DNA of 64,000 nucleotides from Saccharopolyspora erythraea (GCF_018141105.1 NZ_CP054839.1:5955411-6019410), one strand, 5' to 3'. Positions 26,491 through 35,806 are shown, counted from the first letter of the stretch. The notes: a model not told the origin generated them from the letters alone. Made by a program: numbers and translations.

Positions 26491-28613
26491 CGCGGGTCGG
26501 GTTCCTGCCGACGGCCTGCGTGGTGCTGGCAGCCGTGGTCGCGGGGCTGCTGTTCGCGCCCGTCTTCGGCGTGGCGCCGCTGATCCTCCCGCTGGTCGTC
26601 CCCGCGATGGCAGCGCTCGCGGTCACCGTGCTCGGCTCGCGCCGCCAAGCGGTCGTGCCGTGGCGACCGGTGCTGGCGCTGCTCGCGGGCTTGCTCGCCA
26701 TCGTCGAGACCCTGTTGCTGCCCACGACCGTGGCGGGCATCCCGACCGGCGAGACGGTCCGCGCGCTGGCAACCGGGGCGACGGAGTCGTGGCGGCTCGC
26801 GCTGCAGTCGACCTGGCCTGCCCGGCCGGAACCCGCGCTGATGCTGTTCGTGCCGCTGCTGGTGCTGCTCGCCTGCGTGCTGGGAGTCGAACTTCTGCAC
26901 CGCTGGGGCGCGTTGCCTTCGCTCGTGCCGAGTTTCGCGGTGGTCGTGCTCAGCCAGTGCTACAGCGCCACGACCGGCAGCGCGGCGGCGCTGGCCGCGG
27001 TGGCGTACGCGGGCGCGGCCGGGACGCTGCTCGCGGCCACCCGGGCCGATCAGGCCACCGACGAACGCCGACGGATGTCGGCGCTGCTGCTCACCGCGCC
27101 CGCGGTGGCGCTCACGGTCGTCGCCGCGATCGTGGGCGCTCTCCTGCCCGCGAGCGAGGCCAGGTACACGCTCAAGGACGACCAGTTCGCGCCGCTGGCC
27201 GACAGCAGCATGACCAGCCCGCTGGACGAGCTCGCCGACCGGCTCACCCACCCGGACACCCCCGTGTTCACAGTGGACGGTTCCGCGGATGTGGACAGGT
27301 GGCCGGTGGTGGTGCTGAACGACTTCGACGGCGTCAACTGGACTCCCGGAAGCAGGTACCGCAGGCTCGGCGCCTCCCTGCGTCCCGGCCCCGAGGTCGC
27401 CGTGGACGTGGAGCGGAGAACCGCCGAGATCGGCCGGGCCGAGCTGGGCGGGCCGTGGCTGCCGAGCCAGCCCCTGCCGGCCGGGGTGGACGGCATCGAC
27501 CCGCTCGTGGAGGAGCGGCAGGGCTCACTGCTCGCACCGCAGGCATCAGGACCCGTCCGCTACACGCTCAGCTGGTGGGAACCGCAGGTCGCCGGGTTCG
27601 CCCTCGACGGCGCCGCGGTCGACCGCTCGCCGGCCGAGGAGCTGGGCGGAGTCGGACAGGTGCCACCCGGCGTCGCGGAGCTGGCCGATCGCGCCGTTCC
27701 GGTCCGGCCGACGTTCCAGAGCGCGGTGGCGCTGGAACGCTTCCTGCGTGACGAGTACCGGCTCGCGACGGGGCAGAACCTGCCCACCGGTCACTCGTGG
27801 CCGCAGCTCGAGGAGTTCCTGCTCAAGAGCAAGCGCGGCACCAGTGAGCAGTTCGCGGCCGCGTACGTCGCGCTCGCCCGGATCAAAGGCATTCCCGCGC
27901 GGCTCGTGGTCGGATTCCGCGCACCGCCCGACCGCGAGCCGGGCGGGGGCTACACCGTCCGCAACGGCGATGCGCTGGCCTGGCCGGAGGTGGCCGTCGA
28001 GGGGGTGGGCTGGGTGCCGCTGGATCCGAGCGGCACAGCCGCCGCGCAGAGCCCGGGTCCCGCTCGCGGGCTCGCCGCGGCCGCCGAGGCGGTCCGAGCG
28101 GAGCTGCCACCTCCCGACCAGCTGCGCGACGCTCCGGTCGCCCCGGCACCGGTCGCGTCGAGTTCCGACACCGCGGGCGGCTGGTCGTTCCCGTTCTGGG
28201 CCCTGCTCGCGGTGCCGCTGCCGGTCGTCCCGCTGTGGGTAGCGGGCGTGCCGCTCGCCAAGGCGTTGCGCGCCTGGCGGCGCAGACGCAGGCCAGGGGT
28301 GGGAGCTGTGATCGGCGCCTGGGAGGAGGCACGCGACCGGCTTCGCGCTTACGGCGTTCCCGTGTCGGCAGGCATGACGGTGCGGGACCTGACGACAGCC
28401 GTCGCAGCCACTGACGGCGCCACTGTGGACGGTCTGCGGTCCCTCGGCGCGACGGTGGACTTCGCCTTGTGGTCCGGAGCCGGACCGGCTTCGGACAGCG
28501 GCAGGCACGCGTGGGCCGCGGTCCGCGCGGTGCGCCGGGGCCTCGGGCGGCGCGGCCTGCGCGCCAGGCTCCGCGCCGCGCTGAATCCCGCTCCCCTGCG
28601 CGCCCCGCGCTGA
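26487..28613 (+). CDS. Membrane transglutaminase-like protein (TgpA type)
   Basis: 708 residues. Six or so membrane segments in the first 210 residues, then a large external domain with the transglutaminase-like core: a Cys-position segment KSKRGTSEQFAAAYVALAR, followed by IPARLVVGFRAP, a His-containing position replaced region (RNGDALAWPEVAVEGVGWVPLDP) and one membrane segment near residue 570. The usual core has Cys-His-Asp; here the Cys position in GTSEQFA appears to be Ser/Glu-flanked with no Cys, and the A-W-P-E-V segment has Ala where the family has His (HAWPEV). It may thus be a catalytically inactive structural member. It ends the RR-kinase-FN3-MoxR operon. Confidence 0.85.
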   Translation: MTRVGFLPTACVVLAAVVAGLLFAPVFGVAPLILPLVVPAMAALAVTVLGSRRQAVVPWRPVLALLAGLLAIVETLLLPTTVAGIPTGETVRALATGATESWRLALQSTWPARPEPALMLFVPLLVLLACVLGVELLHRWGALPSLVPSFAVVVLSQCYSATTGSAAALAAVAYAGAAGTLLAATRADQATDERRRMSALLLTAPAVALTVVAAIVGALLPASEARYTLKDDQFAPLADSSMTSPLDELADRLTHPDTPVFTVDGSADVDRWPVVVLNDFDGVNWTPGSRYRRLGASLRPGPEVAVDVERRTAEIGRAELGGPWLPSQPLPAGVDGIDPLVEERQGSLLAPQASGPVRYTLSWWEPQVAGFALDGAAVDRSPAEELGGVGQVPPGVAELADRAVPVRPTFQSAVALERFLRDEYRLATGQNLPTGHSWPQLEEFLLKSKRGTSEQFAAAYVALARIKGIPARLVVGFRAPPDREPGGGYTVRNGDALAWPEVAVEGVGWVPLDPSGTAAAQSPGPARGLAAAAEAVRAELPPPDQLRDAPVAPAPVASSSDTAGGWSFPFWALLAVPLPVVPLWVAGVPLAKALRAWRRRRRPGVGAVIGAWEEARDRLRAYGVPVSAGMTVRDLTTAVAATDGATVDGLRSLGATVDFALWSGAGPASDSGRHAWAAVRAVRRGLGRRGLRARLRAALNPAPLRAPR

Positions 28614-28620
28614 CGCCCCG

Positions 28621-28870
28621 TCACAGTCTCCGCTGTTCCACGAGCCGCAGGTTCATGTTGGCGGCCACCAGTTCGGTACGTTGGCGGGCCTCCTGGTCCG
28701 TGGCGCATCGGAGGTCGAAGTCGTCCGTGGTCGTGATGACGATCGACCGCTCCCCCGCCGCGTCAAGACAACGCGCGGACGGTCCAGTTCTCCGCTGGGC
28801 CCGGGGGCGTACCCTGGCGCACGTCCTCCAGCTCCGCCGCTCCGCTCGTCGAGGCACTACCCGGTCGCCC
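28621..28870 (-). pseudogene. Short frameshifted ORF of unknown family
   Basis: In the 358-bp gap after the transglutaminase gene, two minus-strand frames adjoin. One reads GAAELEDVRQGTPPGPAENW and then TVRAL before a TGA; one base over, the other continues with ERSIVITTTDDFDL and ends RLVEQRRL at 28621. Each part looks like coding sequence and neither has a convincing start. A single-base indel near 28770 would join them. It may be a decayed small gene of the secretion region, or a sequencing error may split an intact one. The remaining gap (28871-28971) holds a nested inverted repeat. Confidence 0.35.
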
Positions 28871-28883
28871 TCGCTTGGAGCCG

Positions 28884-28955
28884 GTCTTTGAACTTTGAAG
28901 CGGCGCAGCCGCTTGGCCCACGTCCGCCACCGGCACCCTGGGTGAGTTCAAAGAC
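28884..28955. terminator. Nested inverted repeats downstream of the pseudokinase gene
   Basis: An 11-bp perfect inverted repeat (GTCTTTGAACT at 28884-28894, complement at 28945-28955) encloses a 7-bp hairpin AAGCGGC-GCA-GCCGCTT (28898-28914). It lies just after the stop codon of the minus-strand pseudokinase gene and can serve as its terminator. Confidence 0.5.
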
Positions 28956-28971
28956 AGGTACTCGCGGCCCC

Positions 28972-30396
28972 TCAGCCGGTGCAGATCGCTCCGCGGATCG
29001 GCTTGGCCTGGCTTTCGTGGAAGCCGAGGCTGGACGCGCCCTGGATCTGGAAGCAGTACTGCAGGACCGGGTCGATCCGCAGCCGGTACTCGGTGTTGCG
29101 TTGCACGAAGATCGTGTCGTTGTGTTGCCCCTCGGCAGCGACGGTCACCGCGAAGTCGAGGGGCTCGCTGCTGCGCCACGACAGCTCGACGTAGTCGCCC
29201 TTGTCCACGGGGTCGTCGAGTTCGAGACGCACGGGCGGAGTTGTGGGCTGCGCGGGTACCGGTCCGGCGACCGGCGCGGGCGCGACGGGCACGTCGAGCT
29301 TCGCGGGCTGGCTCAGCAGCAGGACGACCGCTGCGACGGCCAGCACCGACAGCACGCCGGCAACGGCGATGACAACGCCCGCGCGCGGCTTGCCCCGTGC
29401 CCTTTCGTTCGGCCCGAACTGCACGAGCAGCTCACCCCTCGGCGGCGGTGGAGCTGCGGCCGGTGGCGCAGGGGGCGGGACAGGTGGCGCGGGGGGCGGG
29501 ACGGGTGGCGTAGGGGGTGCGGAAGACGGCTGCCGGACGGCGTTGCCGGGCATCGCGGCACCGAAGTCGTCGAACGCGGGTTGCTCCCGCACCGGCCCTG
29601 TCATGGCGCCGATCCGGGCGGCCACCGTTGCCGTGTCGAGCGGACGCGCATCGGGATTCTTCGCCAGCAGCGCCGAAACCAGCTGGGCGAGCCCTGCCGG
29701 CAGGTCGGCGCGCTCCAGCGCGGGCACCTCGCTGCTGAGCGCGCGCAGCAGCCGCGCGTCCACCTGCTCGCCGGGACGTCCCTGGTGCGGCGACGAGCCC
29801 GACAGGGCGAAGTGCAGAACCGCGCCCAGCCCGTACAGATCCGTCCGCTCGTCGCGGGTGCCGTCACGCAGCGTCTCCGGCGCCAGGAAGTCCACACCGG
29901 CGGTCACCTCGCCGGGGAAAGCACGGCGCAACGTGAGGCCGAAGTCGGCGAGCACGGGCTCACCGGAAGGGCGGAACAGGACGTTGCCCGCGCTGACACC
30001 GCCGTGCACGATCCCGGCGGCATGTGCGGCGGCGAGCGCGTTCGCCAGCGCACTCGCCAGAGCGAGCACGTCGGGGATGGTCAGCGGCCCGAAAGAGCCG
30101 ACGAGTTCCGGCAGCGACTGAGCGCAAAGCTCCATCCGCAGGGCGCAGCGGCCGTCGGGCAGCTCCTCGACTCCGTCGGCCACCAGGACGTCGCCCCGAG
30201 CGCGCAGCTCCGCCAGCCCGCGCAGTTCGGTGTCGAGCTCGCTGCGCGTGCGCCGGTCGATCGGTCCGGGATAGGCCTTCAACGCGAACGCCGCACCGCC
30301 CTGCTCGTCGACGCTCGCGAACACCGCGGCAACCGGCCCCTCGCCGAGGGGAACCAGTTCGTCGAATCCCGGAAGTGTCGTCATCGCGGTAGCCAT
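28972..30396 (-). CDS. Membrane-anchored Ser/Thr pseudokinase
   Basis: 474 residues. Residues about 10-265 are a Hanks-type kinase fold: Lys40 in FALKAY, a DFG triad in ADFGLTL (Asp151), an APE motif in LAPETL. The catalytic loop, normally HRDLKPxN, reads HGGVSAGN (131-138): the HRD Arg and Asp and the loop Lys are all missing, so phosphotransfer is not expected. A Pro/Ala-rich linker (about 285-320) is followed by one membrane segment (about 338-362) and an exported domain of about 95 residues with two Cys (QYCFQIQ and GAICTG). It is divergent from EccD. A signalling scaffold or ATP-binding regulator of the secretion machine is the likely role. Confidence 0.85.
   Translation of the reverse strand: MATAMTTLPGFDELVPLGEGPVAAVFASVDEQGGAAFALKAYPGPIDRRTRSELDTELRGLAELRARGDVLVADGVEELPDGRCALRMELCAQSLPELVGSFGPLTIPDVLALASALANALAAAHAAGIVHGGVSAGNVLFRPSGEPVLADFGLTLRRAFPGEVTAGVDFLAPETLRDGTRDERTDLYGLGAVLHFALSGSSPHQGRPGEQVDARLLRALSSEVPALERADLPAGLAQLVSALLAKNPDARPLDTATVAARIGAMTGPVREQPAFDDFGAAMPGNAVRQPSSAPPTPPVPPPAPPVPPPAPPAAAPPPPRGELLVQFGPNERARGKPRAGVVIAVAGVLSVLAVAAVVLLLSQPAKLDVPVAPAPVAGPVPAQPTTPPVRLELDDPVDKGDYVELSWRSSEPLDFAVTVAAEGQHNDTIFVQRNTEYRLRIDPVLQYCFQIQGASSLGFHESQAKPIRGAICTG
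29462..29524. repeat. 21-bp tandem repeat encoding a proline-rich linker
   Basis: About three copies of a 21-bp unit (GGTGGCGCAGGGGGCGGGAC plus one base, with small changes) lie in tandem inside the pseudokinase gene. They encode alternating PPVPPPA units of the linker between the kinase-like domain and the membrane segment. Copy number is likely to vary between strains. Confidence 0.7.
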
Positions 30397-30540
30397 TCTG
30401 GTGCCATTCCGTCGTGTCCGGTAGCTGCCGTGCCCATTTCGCTACCTCGCTCGCGCTCTCATCGTAGGTACCGGCAGTTCCACAGCGGGTGCGGCGGCAG
30501 CTTGCTGCCGCCCACCCGGCATGGCCGAAGGGACACGCGG

Positions 30541-31923
30541 GTGACCAGCACGAACCTCGTCAGAGTGACCATCGACGCGCCGACCCGCCGCATCGACCTC
30601 GCGTTGCCGGAACGGTCGTCGGTGGCCGAGATCCTGCCGGGGCTGTTGCGTCGCGCGGGCGAGAGCCTGCCGGACGACGGCGTCACCGACGGCGGCTGGC
30701 TGCTGCGCCGCACCGACGGCACCGAGCTCGGCCTCGGCCGCGCCATCGGCACGTACGGGATCCGCGACGGCGAGGTCCTGCACCTCGTGCCCCGGCGGCT
30801 GCACTGGCCCGAGCTCGACTACGACGACCTCGCCGACACCATCGCGAAGGGAGCCGGACGCACCGGCCGCCTCTGGGGGCCCGCGAACACCCGCGCCGCC
30901 GGCCTGCTCACGGGGGCGTTCGCCGCACTGCTGGCGCTGCTGGCGGTCGTGCGGGCAGGACCACCGTGGAACGCCGCCGCGTGGGTCGCACTGGGGTTCT
31001 GCGCGGTCCTGCTCGCGGCGGGGACCGTGCTGGCCCGAGCACTTGGCGACGCGGGCGCGGGCGCGGCCGTCGCCGCGCTGGCACTGCCGTCCGCCTTCAC
31101 CTGCGGCGTGCTGCTCGTCGGAAGCGGGCCGCCGCCTGCCGAGCTCGGCGCACCGCACGTGCTCGCGGGGTGCTCGGCGCTCGTGGTCGCCTCGGCGCTC
31201 GGCTACGTCGGCGTGGTGGAGCGCGCCGAACTGTTCATCGCCGGCATCACCGTGGGTCTGGTGGGCGCGCTCGCGTCGTGGCCGGCGACCACGGCGGCGC
31301 TGGACGGCGTGGACGGGGCAGCGGTCGCGGCGGTCGCGGTGCTGCTGTTCTCACCGCTGTTCGGCCCGCTGACGATCCGGCTGGCCAGGGTGCCGATGCC
31401 GGTGCTCCCGCGCACCACCGCCGACCTGGTGCGCGACGATCCGCAACCGCCGCGGCACGCGGTGTACGCCGCGGTGCTGCGCGCGGACCAGCTCCTGACC
31501 GGCCTGATCGGCGGCGCCACGACGGTCACCGTGCTGTGCCTGCTCGTCGTCGCGCGGGAGGCGAGCACCTCGGTCATCGTGCTCCTGTCGGTCCTGTCGG
31601 TGGGCTTCTGCCTGCGCGCGCGGCTCTATCCGGCCCTCCGGCACCGAGCCCCGCTGCTGCTCACTGGCGTGTCGAGCGCGGGGGCACTCGCCGCCGGACC
31701 CGTCATGGCGAACACGGGCGGCCTGCTCGCCGTCACCGCGCCGGTCCTGATCGCCGTGGGCGGCCTGGCCGTCCTGGCCGGGCTCACCCACAGCAGGCGG
31801 CTGCCCAGCCCGTTCTTCGGCCGGTACGCCGAACTGCTCGAGGTCGCGATCGTGCTCGCCTGCGTGCCCGTCCTGTGCGCCGTGCTCGGCTTGTACGGGC
31901 TCGTGCGCGGACTTGGAGGCTGA
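30541..31923 (+). CDS. eccD: Type VII secretion integral membrane protein EccD
   Basis: 460 residues. Residues about 1-80 form the ubiquitin-like YukD domain (LVRVTIDAPTRRIDLALPE opening; TYGIRDGEVLHLVPR closing). About eleven membrane helices follow from residue 120, as in EccD of mycobacteria. EccD forms the membrane pore region of the ESX complex. GTG 30541 has GAAGGGA upstream. A 144-bp gap separates it from the divergent pseudokinase; EccB follows 3 bp after its stop. The longer frame upstream of 30541 crosses the pseudokinase gene antisense and is not real. Confidence 0.92.
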   Translation: MTSTNLVRVTIDAPTRRIDLALPERSSVAEILPGLLRRAGESLPDDGVTDGGWLLRRTDGTELGLGRAIGTYGIRDGEVLHLVPRRLHWPELDYDDLADTIAKGAGRTGRLWGPANTRAAGLLTGAFAALLALLAVVRAGPPWNAAAWVALGFCAVLLAAGTVLARALGDAGAGAAVAALALPSAFTCGVLLVGSGPPPAELGAPHVLAGCSALVVASALGYVGVVERAELFIAGITVGLVGALASWPATTAALDGVDGAAVAAVAVLLFSPLFGPLTIRLARVPMPVLPRTTADLVRDDPQPPRHAVYAAVLRADQLLTGLIGGATTVTVLCLLVVAREASTSVIVLLSVLSVGFCLRARLYPALRHRAPLLLTGVSSAGALAAGPVMANTGGLLAVTAPVLIAVGGLAVLAGLTHSRRLPSPFFGRYAELLEVAIVLACVPVLCAVLGLYGLVRGLGG

Positions 31924-31926
31924 CCG

Positions 31927-33339
31927 GTGGCGTCCAAACGCGACCTGCTGCAGGCGCACCAGTTCCTCGCCCAGCGGGCCATCTCGGCACTGGTGACGAG
32001 GGAACCCGACCCCGAACAACCGCCGTTCCGCCGTCCCGGCAACTCCGCGATCGGCAGCATCGTGCTCGGCATCCTGGCACTGGTCGCGGTCGGCGTGTAC
32101 GGACTGGTCAACCCGGGCGGGAACACCGCGTGGCGGGACCGGCCCGCGGTGATCGTGGCGGAGGAGACCGGGGCGCGGTACGTCTACCTGGACGGTGTGC
32201 TGCATCCCGTGGAGAACTACGTGTCGGCGCTGCTGGCCCTGGGCCGGCACGCGGAGACGATGTCGGTGGCGAGCGAGTCGCTGACGGGGGTGCCGCGCGG
32301 ACCGCGGATCGGGATACCCGACGCGCCGGACGCGCTCGCGGCGCCGGACAAGCTGCTCACCGGCGGCTGGAGCCTGTGCTCCAAACCCACCCCGGACCCC
32401 AGCGGATCCACAGTGGATGAATCGGTGCTTCTGGTCGGTGCGGGAGCGCACGGGGGCAGGCCGCTGGGCGACGCCGCGCTGCTCGTCGAGGTCGCGGTTA
32501 GCGGCGACCAGTACCTGATCTCGAACGGCTACCGGCACCGGATCCGCCAGGCCGACACCGTCGCGGTGGGGCTCGCGTTGCAGTCCGAGCCGAAGGTCAG
32601 GACCGGCATGCCGCTGGTGGACGTCCTGCCCTCGGGCGCGCCGATCGCGCCGATCCGGCTGGCCGACGCGGGCACGCCGTCGTCAGCGGTACCGGGGAGG
32701 GCGGACATCCGTGCGGGACAACTACTCATAGTGGAAACGTCCGGAGGACGCGAGCACTACCTCAGCGAGGTCGACCGCCTCAGGCCCATCTCCCCGTTGC
32801 AGTACGACATCCAGCGCGCCGACCCGGACACCCGGCGGGCCTACGCGAGCGGGCAACCGGTCGGAATCCCGCTCGACCCGGCCGAGGCCGCCGAAGCCCG
32901 CCGGGCGCCTGCCGAGGAAGCGGGCCCGGGCGCGGTGCCCGGCGTGCGGCCCCGATTCATCGCCGGAAGCACGGTCTGCGCCACCTACGGGCCTGCCGCC
33001 GCCTCCCCGGCGGTCCATGTCGACCCGCGGATTCCCGATCTCCCGACGGTGGCCACCACGCGCACGACAGCCCACGGGATGCCGATGGCCGACCGCATCC
33101 ACGTCGAGCCGGGCCGGGCCGCGCTGGTCGAGGTGATGCCGAGCTCCGAGGCCTACGCGGGCACCCTCGTGCTGGTCACCGACCAAGGCCGCGCACACCC
33201 CCTGGCGGGTCGGGCCGTGCTGGACATGCTCGGCTACGGCGGCGCCCGACCCGTCCGGCTACCCGCCGGCATCGTCGGCCGGGTACCGATGGGCAGCGGC
33301 CTCGACCCTGCCGAGGCGCTGAGCCCCACAGGTGGTTGA
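31927..33339 (+). CDS. eccB: Type VII secretion protein EccB
   Basis: 470 residues, standard for EccB. Starts with the conserved KRDLLQAHQFLAQRAISAL, has one membrane segment (SIVLGILALVAVGVYGLV, about 42-60) and a large periplasmic repeat domain with the family segments YVYLDGVLHPVENYVSALL and GLALQSEP-like strands. Conserved Cys residues (WSLCSKP and STVCATYGP) probably form the known EccB disulfide. It anchors the complex in the membrane and periplasm. Gene order eccD-eccB is convenient for joint expression; stop to start spacing is 3 bp. Confidence 0.92.
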   Translation: MASKRDLLQAHQFLAQRAISALVTREPDPEQPPFRRPGNSAIGSIVLGILALVAVGVYGLVNPGGNTAWRDRPAVIVAEETGARYVYLDGVLHPVENYVSALLALGRHAETMSVASESLTGVPRGPRIGIPDAPDALAAPDKLLTGGWSLCSKPTPDPSGSTVDESVLLVGAGAHGGRPLGDAALLVEVAVSGDQYLISNGYRHRIRQADTVAVGLALQSEPKVRTGMPLVDVLPSGAPIAPIRLADAGTPSSAVPGRADIRAGQLLIVETSGGREHYLSEVDRLRPISPLQYDIQRADPDTRRAYASGQPVGIPLDPAEAAEARRAPAEEAGPGAVPGVRPRFIAGSTVCATYGPAAASPAVHVDPRIPDLPTVATTRTTAHGMPMADRIHVEPGRAALVEVMPSSEAYAGTLVLVTDQGRAHPLAGRAVLDMLGYGGARPVRLPAGIVGRVPMGSGLDPAEALSPTGG

Positions 33340-33508
33340 TTCCACGTCACCTGCGCCGTTCAGAGCCTGGTCCCGCGCCTGGACGCCGGTCACGCCACAC
33401 GCGCCGGCCGCCACTGGCCGCAACCTGACAAGCCGCACCTCGCGACAGGACGTCATACAAGACTGAGGCGAAACGAGAGCGGATCCTTCGGTCCCGAGGG
33501 GGTATGAG

Positions 33509-35062
33509 ATGTCGACACCTACTGGCGAGGGATCGGGCCCGGCCGGCGAGAGCGGCGGCGGGCAGCCGGAATCGCCGTCGACAACGGAAGCAGCGGCGCC
33601 GCCGGAAGGATCGGCCGACTCCAGCGAGCCGCCGGCCGACGCGTCGACCGCGAAGGAGGGACCACCTGCGGACGGCTCGAAGCCGGACGAGTCCGCCGGC
33701 GGCGCCGCAGAACCGACGCCGGAGTCGACGCCGACTCCCGAGCCGGCCGGCGACGGCGAGAAACCCGCCGGATCACCGCCGGAAGGCGACGAACCGTCGA
33801 CCCGCCCTGATACGCCAGGCGATCCCGGCTCTGACAGTGCCGCACAGCCTGGCGACGACCCACAGAAGCCTGAGGGTCCGGAGTCGTCCGGGCAGGAACC
33901 ACCGGCCGAGGGCGACGAAGGGGACGTCCCCGGGATCATTCCCGGGGCGGAGGTGACGGAGAGGAGCGAGGCCGACGTCCCGGGCCTTGTCCCGGGTGCG
34001 GAGGTCGTGCCGAAGGACGACGATTTCAAGGCACGAGTACGAGCGCAGGCTCCAGCCATCGAAACCCCGACATCCATACTGGACGACATCGGTCAGGAGT
34101 GGCGCAACACCGGTGGCGACGCCGACGCCGCGCGATCCGAGGGTGGCGGCGGCATGGACGCCGTCATCGAGTCGTGGAACGACCCCGCTCTCGACGACAT
34201 GCGGCGGCGGACGGACCCATCACTCGACGAAACGAGGAACGTCAGCGACTCCGCCAGGGCGATGGACGAACAAGTCCAGCGCGCCAACGCGCAAGCCCGG
34301 GCGGCCGCGGACGGGATGGAGCGGAACACCGAACGCCAGGCGCCCGGGTACTACCTCGCCACCGCGACCCTTCCCCCCGGAGAACGCGAGGTCGCGGCTC
34401 AACAGATCGTCGACATCACCGCCGCCGGCAATCGCGACATCGCCCACCAGGCGGCGAACAACATCACGAACGACCCCGGCTGGGCAGGCATCGAGACGAG
34501 CACCACCGGAAAGGCCTCCCCGCCGCACAACCCGGAGGCCATTACCGGGGCCGACATCCTGGCGAACGCGGGCTACGGCATCGCCGGCTGGCAAGCCGCC
34601 CAGTCGTGGAACCGCAAGGCTGACTTCTGGTCCAAGATATCCAATCTGCACACGGAATACGGAGCACTCAAGGACGGCCCCGAAGGGCTCGTGCACCAGA
34701 AGAACGCGCTCCGGACAGCAGCGGAGGCGACCCGCCTCTCACAGCTCGGAAAGATTGCCGACCTCGCAGGCAAATACGCGGGGCCGGTAGCAGGTCTACC
34801 TCTCGCTATTCTTGGCGCCCAGAACGACATCGCGTCTGGTGAATCACCCGCGCAGGCCTACGGGTCGAATCTGGCCGGTTGGGGAACAGGTTTCGTCACC
34901 GGACTCGCCATCGGTGCTTCGGTTGGCGGTCCAGTCGGCGCCGTGCTCGGGGCCATTGGCGGAGCCGCTGCGAGCGCGGTGACCTCTGGCATGGTCGACA
35001 ACTGGGTCGAGCACGGTTCCGTGGCGCCGCAACCAGCCCAAGACCATCGCTCGCAGACGTGA
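33509..35062 (+). CDS. Putative type VII secretion substrate, acidic low-complexity N-terminus, glycine-zipper C-terminus
   Basis: 517 residues. Residues about 1-165 are Pro/Glu/Ser/Asp/Gly-rich and disordered, ending in two copies of a DVPG(I/L)(I/V)PGAEV repeat. A helical, charged middle part (about 170-400) contains the segment YYLATATLPPGEREV, shared with the protein at 38111. The C-terminal 95 residues are hydrophobic with glycine-zipper spacing (GFVTGLAIGASVGGPVGAVL). No signal peptide. Such an architecture next to EccB and WXG proteins fits an exported effector or surface protein whose C-terminus may enter membranes. ATG follows GAGGGGG. No known family recognised. Confidence 0.75.
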   Translation: MSTPTGEGSGPAGESGGGQPESPSTTEAAAPPEGSADSSEPPADASTAKEGPPADGSKPDESAGGAAEPTPESTPTPEPAGDGEKPAGSPPEGDEPSTRPDTPGDPGSDSAAQPGDDPQKPEGPESSGQEPPAEGDEGDVPGIIPGAEVTERSEADVPGLVPGAEVVPKDDDFKARVRAQAPAIETPTSILDDIGQEWRNTGGDADAARSEGGGGMDAVIESWNDPALDDMRRRTDPSLDETRNVSDSARAMDEQVQRANAQARAAADGMERNTERQAPGYYLATATLPPGEREVAAQQIVDITAAGNRDIAHQAANNITNDPGWAGIETSTTGKASPPHNPEAITGADILANAGYGIAGWQAAQSWNRKADFWSKISNLHTEYGALKDGPEGLVHQKNALRTAAEATRLSQLGKIADLAGKYAGPVAGLPLAILGAQNDIASGESPAQAYGSNLAGWGTGFVTGLAIGASVGGPVGAVLGAIGGAAASAVTSGMVDNWVEHGSVAPQPAQDHRSQT

Positions 35063-35087
35063 TCACCAGGCGACGAGGGGAGCCACG

Positions 35088-35408
35088 ATGATGAACGAGA
35101 ACAACGATCAGCCCGAACTGCCCGCGTTCGTCTACCTGCCGTGCACCACCCACGTCCAGGATCCTGCCGACGCGGTCGTCGAGTTTCGCCGTGTGGCGGA
35201 TGACCGCCTGGCGCTGATGACATACTCGTCACTTGACCAGCTGAAATCATGCTGCGGGGACCAGCAGCCATGGCTGGGGGTCCCCACGTCGGTGCTCGAG
35301 CACCTCCATCAAGCGCAACCGTACGACCTGGTCCTGGTCGACGTCGTCATCCCGGAGGAACTCCGGGCTGTTCCCCAGAATCCGCAGCCGCGGCACACGA
35401 CGGCCTGA
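35088..35408 (+). CDS. SAV_915-like small protein
   Basis: 106 residues. The pattern FVYLPCTTHVQDPADAVVEF, LALMTYSSLDQLKSCCGDQQPW and VLVDVVIPEE matches, as far as I remember, the SAV_915/SseB-like small proteins common in streptomycetes and Pseudonocardiaceae, which carry a short beta-alpha fold and have no assigned activity. It contains three Cys, two adjacent. It is preceded by a GAGGGGAGCC ribosome binding site (ATG at 35088 or 35091) and lies between a putative substrate gene and a WXG-like gene, so it probably belongs to the secretion transcript, perhaps as a chaperone or immunity-type partner (inference). Confidence 0.6.
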   Translation: MMNENNDQPELPAFVYLPCTTHVQDPADAVVEFRRVADDRLALMTYSSLDQLKSCCGDQQPWLGVPTSVLEHLHQAQPYDLVLVDVVIPEELRAVPQNPQPRHTTA

Positions 35409-35458
35409 GAGCCTGTTCGAGCTCACCAACAGTCTCTGAGACGAGGAGGAGGCGACCC

Positions 35459-35806
35459 ATGACCCGATACGACATGGACCCCGACGGGGTCACCAACGGA
35501 ATCAACCGGCTGCGGGCAGCGGGTGAGACATTCGGCTCGGCATGGCAAAGCCGGCGGGAGGCACTCACCTCGGGACTGTCCGGCGTCGGCAACGACGTCA
35601 TCTCACAGGCGTTCCGAGCCAGGTACCTGCCGATCGCCGAACGCCTGATGGCACGCGCCGACGCCATTCCTTCCTCATACCGCAACATCTGCGACGACGC
35701 GCAGTGCTGCGTCGACGACTACCTCGCAGCCAACACCCAAGGCACGAGCACCATCCGCGGTCTCACCGGTGCGGATGCAACGCGGGACGCGGAACCTGGC
35801 CAGTAG
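35459..35806 (+). CDS. WXG100-like protein, paralogue 1
   Basis: 115 residues, almost wholly helical. The N-terminal half starts with YDMDPDGVTNGINRLRAAGE and has FGSAWQSRREAL, where W-x-S replaces the WXG turn. The C-terminal half has two Cys in CDDAQCCVDDY. It aligns over its full length with the protein at 37241, which has the same AGETFGSAW core and spaced Cys residues. WXG100 proteins are secreted helical hairpins, often as pairs. Start ATG 35459 carries GAGGAGGAGG upstream. The gene is followed by a 143-bp gap before the convergent MycP gene. Confidence 0.8.
   Translation: MTRYDMDPDGVTNGINRLRAAGETFGSAWQSRREALTSGLSGVGNDVISQAFRARYLPIAERLMARADAIPSSYRNICDDAQCCVDDYLAANTQGTSTIRGLTGADATRDAEPGQ

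Noticed and set aside
28681-30540. Upstream extension of the EccD frame
   Set aside because: It is antisense to the pseudokinase gene, and the EccD ubiquitin-like domain starts just after GTG 30541.
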